Shown here: positions 32,302-42,647 of the stretch, piece after piece
How positions within the stretch are numbered: position 1 is the first letter of the stretch
How the letters are laid out: every line of letters begins with the position of its first letter
Source of the DNA: Stenocarpella maydis
Lineage: Eukaryota > Ascomycota > Sordariomycetes > Diaporthales > Diaporthaceae
Direction: 5' to 3'
DNA: 64,000 nt
NCBI GenBank assembly: GCA_002270565.1
Contig: NQMI01000002.1
Coordinates: forward strand, 940,899 to 1,004,898
The notes under the pieces: generated by a model
Database searches by the model: none
What the model saw: only the letters and a program-made list of their open reading frames with translations
Told to the model about the DNA's origin: nothing
Position numbers and translations under genes: made by a program

Positions 32302-35301
32302 ATGTTCAAAGATCTCCTTCACGGCCATGGTCTGTCTCCAGGTCATTTCAAGACAGGCTGTACCATCAACATGCTTCCCCCCTTCCGTCCAGAGTGTCAT
32401 TACGCGGATGAAAATCGCACCATCCAACATGGGGCTACTCCAGACCCTGCCCCGGACCTCGACGTTGGCTGTGAATTCAAAGATTCCATTATTCCACATT
32501 GTTATGTACGTATCGGTGGCCACTCAGTCGGTAAAACCCTCGACGACAAGGGAGAGCAGATCCAAGACGGTATCTACGAGAAAATCGAGGAGGAAAAGGA
32601 ACAGAACAAGAAGCACCAACTCCTGCCTCCCGAGGAACCGTTTTCGACGGTCTCTTCTTATCTGCCTACCACCCTCTTGACGAGCATCCTCACATCGAAT
32701 AGCGCCGTCAGCTCCGCCAGTTCCACTCCACCCCGCCTTGCAGAGCCGTCTTCTCCAGGGACCTTTCAGGGAAGCTCAACCACAATCTCTGAGCCCAGCC
32801 TGACCCTGTCGTCAGCAACCACAGGAGCACCGAAGCCTCACAAATCCAAGACCCAGAAGCCCAAGACTCATACACCCCATTCCACAACGGCCATTGCGAC
32901 GAAGATTAGTACAGGAATCTCGTTAACATCAAGCAAAGGAGCCTCAGAAGCTAGCCCAGCAGCATCCAAGCACGAGACCCAGGAGCTCAAGACTTATACA
33001 CCCCATTCCACAACGGTCGTTGCAACCAAGATTGAAATAACAACCTCACCAGCACCAAGCACATACCAGGAAGCTAGCCCGGCAGTACCACCGGAAACAA
33101 GCCCAGTTCCAACATCTGTCAAGACAGAGACCAGTGCAGCAACCCCGTCGTCAACACCACGAACAGACCCAAAAGCAAGCCCGGCTAAATCGTCGACAAC
33201 GAACCCAGCTCCGACAGCCACCACTGCTCCTGGATCTCCTTCAACAAGGACCGACGGCCACCGAACCAAGCCAGGCACGACCTTGAAGACGAGCATAGTA
33301 GCATCTACACCAGGAAAGAGCTCAGCAGCGCTGTCGAAGACGGCATCATCCAAGACGAACCCGCCAGTGCCGTCGAAGACAAATCCTGCCGCGTCGTTAG
33401 GGAAGAGCTCATCGGTATTGTCACAGTCAAGCTCTCCGGCATCATCGAAACCGCACCCAGCAGCCTCATCGCCAAACAAGAGCCCAGCAGCACCATCGAG
33501 GGCGAGCTCAGGAGCCTCGTCGAAGTTGAGCTTAGCACCCTCGTCAGCGACGACCGCAACAGCCCTCTCAAGGACCAGCCCAGGAGCCTCACCGAGATTA
33601 AGCTCACCAGCCTCGTCAAGGACGAGCGCAACAGCGTCGTCGAAAACAAGCTCAACTTTGACGTCCAGCCCTGCCATTGTCTTGCCTACGAAGTCGGTCG
33701 ATCAAATCCCCCCGGAAAAGACTCACGACCACGTAACTGCCGTGGCTCAGATCCTCGGACAAAAGGACGACAGAAAGCTGGCACTGGGCCTCAGCATCGG
33801 ATTGGGTGCCGGGCTCCCCAGCGGCGCTCTCGTTCGGTGGGTCAGCATCCAGCTGCGCACGCTCAACACGATTGCACAGGGCGGCAGGGCTCTTGGCTCG
33901 GTGCTGCGTGCCATGAGGGCCTTCAGGCTGGAAATGATCCCTCACTTCAACTTCAACCCTTTCAAGGGGGCAGGAGAGGGCGGCGGAGGAGGCAGCCCAG
34001 CCGACGAGGTGGCTGAGTCGGTTGACGAGTGGTATGACGAGCTGTGCCGCCAGGGCAACACGGGCGAGCAGGCAGCCGAGATCATGAGGAACTTCGAGGC
34101 CGACCTGGCCAAGGCAGAGTCTTCAATGGGCAACACAGCAGCCGGGGTTGAGGAGATTGTCGACCAGGCCGCCGGCAGGGTCTTCTCGAACCCCATCGCA
34201 AGCAACTCGTGGGGCCTGCAACAGGCCGCAGACGTGGCGTCAAGCCCAGCATCGAGCGCCGCAGAGGTGGCTGACTCCCTGCTCAAGGCCGGCGTCCCGT
34301 CCGAGGCACTCGCGTCCGCAGTCAGGGCCGTCGAGAACGCCGTCCGTTCGGCACCGCAGGGGTGGATCGGAAGGCCGGCTTTCAATGCCGCCCTCGGGGT
34401 GATATCGAGCAGCGTCACCGCCGCGGGCATGGCGGCCTCCGAGGCCGCAAAGGCCGCAGTCAACGGTGCTACCGGCCCGGGCCTCGCGTGGTCGCTCGGG
34501 CCGGCTGGCGTTCCTCCTGCGGCTGCCGACGCCGCTGCCTCGGCCGTGACCGAGGCCATCCAGGCAGCCAGGGCCGCCGGGTCCGACCCCGTCGTTGCCG
34601 CCATCAATGCCATCTCCAAGGCCGCCTCCCCCCCGGGCCTGGCTGCTGCTGCGGCATACGACGGTGCCTCTGGCTCGTCTCTCGCCCCGGCCCTCTCGGC
34701 CGCAGGCGTCCCGCCAGACGCCCTGGGCGGCACTGCTGAGGCCGTTGCCCATGCCATCGCAGCCAGCCGCGGCTCGGCGTCTGGCGCCCTCGGCGCTGCG
34801 GCCGACATCATCGCCAGTGCTTCTTCCCCAGGGCACGCGCGCGCGAACAGCACCGCAACGGCCGTGTCTCCCGCCCAGGCGGCCCTCGATGCGCTCGGCT
34901 CGTCCTACAACTTTTGGCGCATCATGCCCTGGGTTATCTGGGACGCAGTGAACAAGGCGTATGGCAACGCAACCGACCCCTTCGATAGGGCTGGGCTAGA
35001 AATGCTCATTGCGTATGGCCCCCCGCCGGCCTGGTCTTCCAGGTTCACAACGTTTCCATACCGGCGCGGTGGTAACCGCGCCACCCCCTTCCCCTCGCTG
35101 CCGACTGATGCGCCGAGGCCCTCACACAACGGCACGAGCCAAAACACGACGCAAACTTCTCCTCCAGCCTCGAGACCGACACCGTCCGGCACGCCCCAGG
35201 GCACGACACAGCCCTCGCGTCCAGCTTTGGAACCCGCGCCACCCGGCACAGGCGGCTACTTGTACGACGGCTCAGGGCCGGCGGCGCCCGCCCGGGGCTA
35301 A
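32302..35301 (+). CDS. Ser/Thr/Pro-rich and Ala-rich repeat protein of unknown function
   Basis: Single open frame of 999 residues, ATG in a good context (CGCCACGATG). Four visible regions: a 75-residue N-terminus with four Cys (GCTIN, PECHY, VGCEF, PHCYV); a Ser/Thr/Pro/Lys-rich stretch at about 110-470 made of imperfect units such as SKTNP, SPASSK and PKTHTPHSTT; a hydrophobic segment at about 493-512 (LALGLSIGLGAGLPSGALV); and an Ala-rich helical region at about 637-846 with three related modules of 66-72 residues, each marked by (K/P/A)AGVP followed by an A-rich helix. The last 80 residues are again Pro/Thr-rich. There is no signal peptide. I do not recognise the family. The O-glycosylation-prone stalk and Ala-rich modules suggest a surface, adhesive or fibrous protein, but this is inference. 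Confidence 0.7.
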   Translation: MFKDLLHGHGLSPGHFKTGCTINMLPPFRPECHYADENRTIQHGATPDPAPDLDVGCEFKDSIIPHCYVRIGGHSVGKTLDDKGEQIQDGIYEKIEEEKEQNKKHQLLPPEEPFSTVSSYLPTTLLTSILTSNSAVSSASSTPPRLAEPSSPGTFQGSSTTISEPSLTLSSATTGAPKPHKSKTQKPKTHTPHSTTAIATKISTGISLTSSKGASEASPAASKHETQELKTYTPHSTTVVATKIEITTSPAPSTYQEASPAVPPETSPVPTSVKTETSAATPSSTPRTDPKASPAKSSTTNPAPTATTAPGSPSTRTDGHRTKPGTTLKTSIVASTPGKSSAALSKTASSKTNPPVPSKTNPAASLGKSSSVLSQSSSPASSKPHPAASSPNKSPAAPSRASSGASSKLSLAPSSATTATALSRTSPGASPRLSSPASSRTSATASSKTSSTLTSSPAIVLPTKSVDQIPPEKTHDHVTAVAQILGQKDDRKLALGLSIGLGAGLPSGALVRWVSIQLRTLNTIAQGGRALGSVLRAMRAFRLEMIPHFNFNPFKGAGEGGGGGSPADEVAESVDEWYDELCRQGNTGEQAAEIMRNFEADLAKAESSMGNTAAGVEEIVDQAAGRVFSNPIASNSWGLQQAADVASSPASSAAEVADSLLKAGVPSEALASAVRAVENAVRSAPQGWIGRPAFNAALGVISSSVTAAGMAASEAAKAAVNGATGPGLAWSLGPAGVPPAAADAAASAVTEAIQAARAAGSDPVVAAINAISKAASPPGLAAAAAYDGASGSSLAPALSAAGVPPDALGGTAEAVAHAIAASRGSASGALGAAADIIASASSPGHARANSTATAVSPAQAALDALGSSYNFWRIMPWVIWDAVNKAYGNATDPFDRAGLEMLIAYGPPPAWSSRFTTFPYRRGGNRATPFPSLPTDAPRPSHNGTSQNTTQTSPPASRPTPSGTPQGTTQPSRPALEPAPPGTGGYLYDGSGPAAPARG

Positions 35302-36519
35302 GTTCTATAATCCCTCACGCAGGCTCCAGGCTCTCTGTGGCGCGCTCCAGATGCCTCTCTTGTCTAACGTCCTGGACCCGCTCAGTCCCGATGAATGCTC
35401 CAAGCGCCTTGGAGCATGTCGTCATGTCCTCGCGGGAGAGCTGGAGGCTCTCTGATCTGATCTGTTTAGGATGCAGACGGTTGTAGGCGACAAGTCCGAG
35501 TCGTTACTGATTTTGGGTCTGTGTGTGCTAAAGTTGTGCATTTAGTTTTATTTGTACTCTCACCTATGAAATTTCTGGTACGGGGGAAGTTGCTGCTTGT
35601 TTTGGATGGAAACTAGATATATCTGTGCCCTAGAGGGCTGATAGAACATTTGAACGAGTAGTTACGTTAATTTTGAAATTACTGGAAAGTTTCCATGTCT
35701 TATCGAGGTCAGACTGGGTTCGCACTCAGCTCCGAGATGAAACACAATACTGTCTTGCTTGCATCCCCTCAGCCTGACATACCTACCTTTCAGGCTGTAA
35801 TTGAATGCGTGTTGGGAGCGCTGTTCTCTACACCTGCACAGTTCGTGATTCCCGCCAGTAATCAAGACTTTGCTGTTGTAACTTGTTCTACTTGTGTATG
35901 CAAAAGATTATCAGGTTGCTGGTTTCCAATGCCTCTTCTGTATCATATTGTATAAGTGTGTATAGATGGGAAGATGCCGGCACATAGTGCGACTTTCTGT
36001 TGATAATGTGTTCTGGACAATCGGTCTTCAGTTCTGTACACAATAATTAGCCCCCTCATGGTGTGTACCAAAGAAGCGAGACCACAATCCAGCCTTCGGC
36101 ATGCTTGCTTTCCCGTGGACATAGCAATGGGCCCGAACAAGAAAATCATAGGCTCTCTCATTCGAGAGTTTGCTTTATTCAAAACCAAGCTTCTTTATAG
36201 TATAAGTATGTATATGCTCTAGCTTGACTCCCGAGGTCAATGAGCCTCGGCTCCACGATAGCAAGACAACGAAGCCGGGATTGCTGTGCCAACAAGAGCA
36301 AGTCGCCCGTCCACTGCTTGCAAAAGCTAGCCTTGTGTGTGGCGCCTCTGGCGCGTTTCTATTTTAGTGCCGTGACGCAGAAGCTTCGCCCTCGCCAATA
36401 TCGGCATCCTCCAAGAGGGCATCCACGAGGGCACCGCTGAGGCCACCCCTCGCTGCCGCCGTCTCCTAGAATCCACGTAGACGAGAGTACCGCCGAGACG
36501 ACCAGGTCCAGGGCGGATT
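35302..36519. other. intergenic, convergent 3' ends
   Basis: About 1.2 kb between the Ala-rich gene (+) and the kinase gene (-). Small open frames on both strands show no domain. It must contain both 3' UTRs; nothing else was recognised. Confidence 0.5.
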
Positions 36520-39500
36520 CTATCTCCCAGAGGACTTGTTGTTGTCCTCGGCTGACAGGTCTCGCTCGACCATCTCGATAGCCGTCAGACTAGGAAACCT
36601 TTTCGCGAAGTCGCGGACGTAGTCATCCTTCTCCTCAGCCGTCATATCCAGGGCCGGCTGACCAGGCAGGTCGGCCGCGATGAGTGCTTCTAATTTTCCT
36701 GTCTGCCGCATACCCGTAGTGTTTATGCCTGCCTTCGGCGGCGAGGATGACCTGAGCATATGGTTGCTGCTCCTGCTAGTCAGGGTCTTGTTCAGATGCC
36801 CCGGCTTTGGTGGCGCCGCCGGCCTGTGGATAGGGTCTTTGGGCGGCGGCGTGGGTTTCGAGAAATCCGAACCCGCAGGCGCCACACCTGCGGCCCGGTT
36901 GAGGGAACTTGAGCTCGACATCGGGCGAGGTGTCCCTGTTGAGGCTTCGCCGGTACCAATCGGCTTCCGCGGTATTTCCGGCCTCGCATCAGGTTGCACA
37001 GAGCTCGCAGCGGGTTTTGTATATTGCCCATAGCCCTCCGCTGTCTTTTTGACATTTGCTGACGAACGCGCGTTCTCGTCCAGAAGGCTCTGCACCTTAT
37101 TTTGTATCGCAACTGCTCGCGAAGAACCGCCCACGGGAGGCGGGGTTGGTTTGCCTCCCCCCCCACGCTGTGCGAGCCGCGCGCGGTATTCTGCTTGTGC
37201 AGCAGCAACCCTTTTTTCTTCTTCCTCGAGCTGCCGTTGCTCTATCTCGCGGCGCATTGCTGGTGTCATTTCCTCCGAGTCCCCTGGAGCTTGACCATCA
37301 TCACTTCGCCCGTCCGTGGCCTCTGACCCAGCGATTGGCGTCAGATCCCTACGCTCCATTCCTCTAAGTGGCGAGGGGGTGCGATCTGGAGATGGTGCTT
37401 CCGACTGGCCGCCCTCGAATCGTTTGAAAGCATCGCCAAACTTCCCTGCAAAGATGGATTTCTTTCCGAGGTTGGAAAGGCTCGACCGTTTGCTCTCTAG
37501 GCTCTTCCTCGGTTGAGTCTCCTCCATAGAGCGGAGGAAGTCAACATTCGATTGGATGTTCATCTCATCGTCGAGGAGGCTTGGTGACGGTGCTCTGTCT
37601 GCCGGAGGCAGCCGTGGTGAGGGTACTCCTGGGGAGCCGAGTTGCTTTGAATTCTTCTCCTGCTCGCGCAGGAAGTCCAAGTTAGACTCGAGATGGGTAC
37701 TGACTGGACGCGGACGCCCAGAAACCGACCCCGACTTTGTGATCTGCTCGAAGTTTTCCATACTAGGCCGGCCACCCTCGAGTGAAGGCCTCGACGACGA
37801 CGGTTGCCGCGAGTGACCTTGATATGACGATATGCGAGGCGACGCGGCAGGCCTCAACGAGGGGGATTCCGTACGTATGGGCAGTGGCACATCTTGGAGT
37901 GATTGCTGCTGTTGCTGCTGCTGCTGTCTTGAGAGACTCGAGGATCGGTGATGGTCGTTCGGAGGGAACCGATAGACCTGGTACTGCGAAGGAGTGGTAG
38001 ATGCTTGTCGCTCAGGTGGCTGGGTCGTCATCGTCCCCGTTGATACCATGTTTGGTCGAGCGGGGACAGGTTGGAACTCTTGAGCTGACCCGGAGGAGAT
38101 GGCTTGCAGCTCTGGTGTGCTTTTGATAATAGCTGACGCACGGCTCATCTCGGTAGGTTTGGGGGGGGCTGATGCGCTCTTGATTGGTAGAGCTGACTGC
38201 CTCTCCGGCGATGTCGAGGGCAGTGTAGGACCGCGATTTACGTCATTCGCGGTCCTACTGTTGGATCGCGGTTGAGATAGTTGGCTCTGGGGCAGGGCAA
38301 AGGCTTCGTCCGTCGCATTTCCTGCGTCCGTCTTTGGAACAATCGGCTTAGAACTGTCAAAGTCAAATGCGACACCCTTCTCATGCAATATCGAGAACTG
38401 GTCGAGCGTTGGAAAGCGGGATGACAGCTCGTCGGTGCTCTTCACGCTTGCATTAGCATCAAGCGCAGCGAAAGGATCACCATCGGTGACCGCCATGTTA
38501 GGGTTCGGAGATGGGTTCGGGCGTGGAGCCGAAGCGGGCGGCCTGCCCCGTCGCATGGGTTGGATATCCGGTATCACTGCCTCATGCTGCGGCGGTGGCG
38601 AGAATACAGCCCCGACAACAGCGGCGGATGGCTCTTGTCGAGGGGTCTCCTGAGGCCGGCCTTCGGGTCTCGCCCTGCCGGTGTAGATCTAGTTCCCGTG
38701 TCAGCAGGAACAGTGAGCACAGTATATGACGGGGCAGATCATACATCCTTGATGGGGATCTCACGGCCCTGCATTGCACAGGCCTCCTTCAGTGTTTGAT
38801 AAATGTTGGGTCTTGCCTGTGGGTTCTCTTTCAACATGGATGCTATAGCACTTGTTAGCCCGGGGCACACCCGCCTCTCCCCCTCGGAGCCTCGACGCAC
38901 CGATTAGCCTCTTCAGCCCATCTGAAAAGGCCGGGTAGCTGGGGAACCTGTAGCTTGCGTTGAGGATCGCCAGCTGGCCCTGCTCTTCAAAGGGGGTGGT
39001 GTAGTAGCACAGCTTATACAGCAGGACGCCCAATGCCCATATGTCTGACTTTTCGTCTATAGGCTGTTTTCGGTAGACGTCAATCATCTCCGGGCTCCTG
39101 TATTGCATGGTCGTGTGCTTTTGTACATCCTCTTCCACCAGCCGACAGTCGGTGACGGTTGTTGGGGCGGGCCTCGGGGGAGCAGCAGAGCCGAAGTCGC
39201 AAAGCTTGAACTTCTTCCTGGAGGCGGTCGTATTTATGAGGACATTTTCGACCTTTAGATCGCGGTGAAGTAACGGGGGCTTCAGGTAATGCATACAGGC
39301 CACGCCCTCTGCGACATCGGTAAATATTTGGAGGATCTCGGGCTCGGTCAGCCTGTGCTGTAGGCGGGTGTTCATGAAGTCGATCAGGCCGCCGCCGTTG
39401 CAGTACTCCATGAGCAGGAAGACCTCGTAGCCGCCGCCCCTCAGCTCCGAGGCATGCGAGTCGATGTAGGTGACGATTGGGCGGTGCCCCTTGAGCCGCT

Positions 39501-39810
39501 TCATGGTCTCGACCTCGGTTCGCATGCCTCGCAGGGCGTCCTTATCCGGGACAGCAACACGCTTCAGGACGGCTAGGTCGGTGCCGTCGACGGGCGTTGG
39601 CAGCTTGACGAGGTAGACATGGGCGAAGCCCCCCTCTGACAGGTACTTTTGGATCACCACGCGATGGCTGCCGACCTGGATCTTTGTTCCGGGCGCAAAG
39701 GTGCCGGCAGGTGCCCCGGAGCCTGGCGCCACGGGGATGGGGGCGCCGTATGTGACAGCCTGGCCGTGCCTCGGGGCGGCGATGGGCGGAGGGTGGCCGT
39801 AGGAAGCCAT
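36520..39810 (-). CDS. Ark1/Prk1 (AAK1/NAK)-family serine/threonine kinase
   Basis: Predicted kinase of 1058 residues controlling actin patches and endocytosis by phosphorylating endocytic adaptors. Three exons: 39810-38901, 38842-38745 and 38688-36520, introns of 58 and 56 bp with good splice ends. The kinase domain is N-terminal: IQKYLSEGGFAHVYLVK, the lysine in LAVLKRVAV (K83), HRDLKVENVLI (182-192), CDFGSA (D205) and TMQYRSPEM, which is the NAK-family activation-segment pattern. All catalytic residues are present. The long tail is Pro/Ser-rich and disordered, with eight consecutive Gln at about 591-598 and a conserved-looking C-terminal segment (FAKRFPSLTAIEMVE). The frame stays open upstream to 40170 through a tetranucleotide repeat, but MASYGHPPP at 39810 is preferred. 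Confidence 0.92.
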
Positions 39811-40071
39811 CGCGGTGGCCTTGTGTCTCGGGGGCGGTATGGAGGGCCTCTCTGAGCCTGTGGCTGGGCCGAATATCGAGCAGGAAAGGGGTGGAGGAGC
39901 GGCGGCGAGGGAAATAGAGGTGGGACTTGGGCGTCGAGGGCAGCGTTGTCGGGTGGAGTATAGGGGTCGCTTAGGTAAAGGGATATCGGGGGTCAGTATC
40001 GGTGTCGGCGACGGCGTCGAGAGCGGGTCGCAGGCTGAGCCTGGATCAGGAACAAGGCACCGACTGACGGG

Positions 40072-40123
<52 letters not shown>

Positions 40124-41079
40124 CCGGGCGGGAAGGGAAGGGAAGGGCAGGGCAGGGAAGGATGGTGCAACGGTGGCTATAAAGATGCCATCTCAGGGTG
40201 GTGCCTGTGCTGGGTCTGTCTTTTGCTCTGGGAAAAAATGCGACGATTGTACTGCGTGGATGCGTAGGTGCGTGGTTGTGTGGATGCGTGTATGCATGTA
40301 CTCGTGGATGCGTAGATGCGGCACGGGTTCGAGTTGGGCTGGCTTGGCTTTGTGCTTGGCTGGGCTGAGTGCTCTGCAGATCGCCAGCCCTTGGTCGCTG
40401 TCAACGTTACTGTTGCTGTGGCACCATTGTCGTCGCAAAGGGTCGATGCGTGCTGTGACGCAAGCTCAACCCGGCTTCCTTGGTAAATGCACAAGCGGTT
40501 TACTTGCTGTGTGTAGTGTGTGTGTATGCAATGTGTGTGTGTGTAGTGTGTGCGTATTTATGGCACCCCCACCTCAAACCCAACACGACACGACACATCA
40601 GCATCGCCCATGCCTCATGCGGTAGTAATACTATGTGGTCGTGGCAGCCCGGCTTGGTGGTCCCTGGGTTGGGATCAGCCCTCAGCCACTTACTATGGGC
40701 CAGAGGAGGGTTTTGGCCTGCTTATCTGGTATTTGGTGCACTAAGCTGGGCGCTAAGATGACGACGCATGAACGAGCTTTGCACATCGACTTCGAATCTG
40801 TTCTGTTGCTGTTCCTGGCTGACTTGGTCGCCACGCAACCAACTTGGACCCTGAGTTGGCGGCTCTCTGTTGTTTCTTGAGCGTTATTGTAAAGGTCTCT
40901 AACTTCATCTGATATGCGATCTGCACAGACTCCCCCGCTCGACACAAAATCGACTCCCTCTTGTTGGCTCAACTGCGACACAACCACACCACCGATTTCT
41001 AGAGGTAGTCATGGGCGCTTCTGCTTCTATTCGCATCCACCACCGTCAAAGTGTGCCATCGCCGCACAATAAAAGCTAC
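39811..41079. promoter_or_regulatory. kinase upstream region and hydrolase 3' flank
   Basis: About 1.27 kb holding the kinase promoter/5' leader and the 3' flank of the DUF1749 gene (both minus strand). It contains the (GGCA)n microsatellite and a TG-rich stretch near 40510-40555. No further gene was supported. Confidence 0.5.
40070..40124. repeat. (GGCA)n microsatellite, about 13 copies
   Basis: A near-perfect GGCA tandem repeat 260 bp upstream of the kinase start, followed by GGGAAGGGAAGGGCA purine repeats. On the minus strand it would encode a LPAC repeat in an N-terminal extension of the kinase if an upstream start were used. Confidence 0.95.
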
Positions 41080-42098
41080 CTAATTCGGACCCTCTAGGCT
41101 CTTTAGAAACCTCACCACTCTGTCGCCCAGCCAGTCCTGTGATGCTTGGGCGTCTACCGTATGGTTCGCCCCAGGGATCAATCCTGACAGGTCACTCATC
41201 CTAGGACAAAAGGATTTCCACTTGGCCAGGAGTTTCTCGAAATCCACACTTTCGGGCACATATTGGTCCTCGGCCGATGGCACAACCATGATGGGCTGCC
41301 TGACCCGGCCCCACACCGCAGCAAGCTTCTCGTCGGGGATGTCTGATGAGAAGTAATCATCGTCGCCCCTTTGAACATTATAACGTGTCAGCCTGTTGCT
41401 CTCTTCTCATCAAAAGGAACGGTCGGGCGGCTCACCCAACGCCCGCTAAAGAGTGAAGCCGATACGCCGTCACAGGCCAGGGGAAGAACGGCCGGGGCAG
41501 CTGTGACTTGGGCACGGCGTCGTCTTTCCTGCCATCTCTGATCATGTCCTCAGCAAGCCGGACCATCCTGTCCGCCTCGTCTTTGCCAAGGTCCACGACA
41601 AACCCCTCCCGATCCGACACGGAACCCTGGAGGATGAAGCCATCTACGGGCTCGTTCTCGTGCTTCGCATAGTCGGTATACTCGATGCAGTCCTGCCTAG
41701 GGCTAAGTTGTCGTGCCACAAACAGGGACTATCCTGCAAGGACATACCTGTGAGCCAGTAGAATGGCCCATAAGCACAACCTTCTCCTTGCCTATGCCGC
41801 GTAGATACTTGACCAGAGATGAGATGTCCTGGACGTCTTTGGCGAGGTTGTTCCACCCGAAGCCGCAGAATGATGAGCGTATCCGGATCTCAAAGACAGA
41901 GTAACTGAGGCCTGTGTCCGCTTCGATTTTGGCGGCGACAGTGCGGATGTAGGGCACCGTGTGAGGGCCATCCCCGAGACCCCCAACAAAGACGAGAGCG
42001 TTACGAGACGGGGACGAGGGGCCCAGCTCATATGCGCACGTATGCCTGACTTTAGATGGGTAGGGGTGCACCGTCACCGAGAAGGGTGTTGATGCCAT
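41080..42098 (-). CDS. DUF1749 alpha/beta-hydrolase
   Basis: Three exons (42098-41748, 41692-41436, 41368-41080) encode 298 residues. The protein is an alpha/beta-hydrolase fold enzyme of the fungal DUF1749 (UPF0613) group. The oxyanion region is NALVFVGGLGDGPHTVPY, and the nucleophile elbow GHSTG lies directly before intron 1 (VVLMGHSTGSQ). A downstream Asp in PSAEDQYVP and His in PGANHTVDA complete a likely Ser/Asp/His triad. The acceptor for exon 2 is the GCAG just before GACTGC, the only one that keeps frame. Relatives include esterases reported near siderophore genes in some fungi, but no such context is present here and the substrate is unknown. It is divergent from TTI1 with a 549 bp gap. 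Confidence 0.87.
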
Positions 42099-42647
42099 GA
42101 TTGTGCCAGGGCCTGGCGGAACTGTCGATTGTTTGACGGTGCAAGAGCCGGTTCGAAGGTATGTTGATCTGCAGGCTGTCGAAATATGATCAGTTTGCTA
42201 ATCAGATCGCCCACTGATGCAAGAGATGGACAATTGCAAGTATCCTCGTGCTGCAGCACATGCACTCAACGGCACCAGTTACGGTGGCCTGGGGCTCCAC
42301 AGTTCCAGAGACGGACCGTTTTACCGGCCCCGCCTCAACGGCCCAGGCCTGGTCCCACGACCAACCAGGCACCATGACTGCTGAAGCGACCCTGCAGTGC
42401 ACCGAATTCCAGCGCGCATCAGGCTGCGCCAGCACCTTCCATCATGAGTAGAGGTTGCGCCAGTCACTCCAGGATCTGAGTGGGCTCCTTTCACCGCACT
42501 TGGTTTTCGCACCTGGCAGCGTTCCTCATAGGCAAGCCAGTGAGGTACTCACTCTGACCACTTCGTCGAAACTCATTTACTTCCCCCAGCTGCTCTCATC
42601 TTGTCACAGAGTCGCCCGGCCCGGGCATCGAGGGCAGTGCGGTCAAG
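42099..42647. promoter_or_regulatory. divergent promoter region, hydrolase and TTI1
   Basis: The 549 bp between two divergently transcribed genes. It has ordinary composition and no recognisable factor site. Open frames inside it are short and unsupported. Confidence 0.45.

Noticed and set aside
33942..34853. 303-codon minus-strand Ala-rich frame
   Set aside because: Mirror of the Ala-rich part of the 999-residue gene; GC-rich codons leave antisense frames open.
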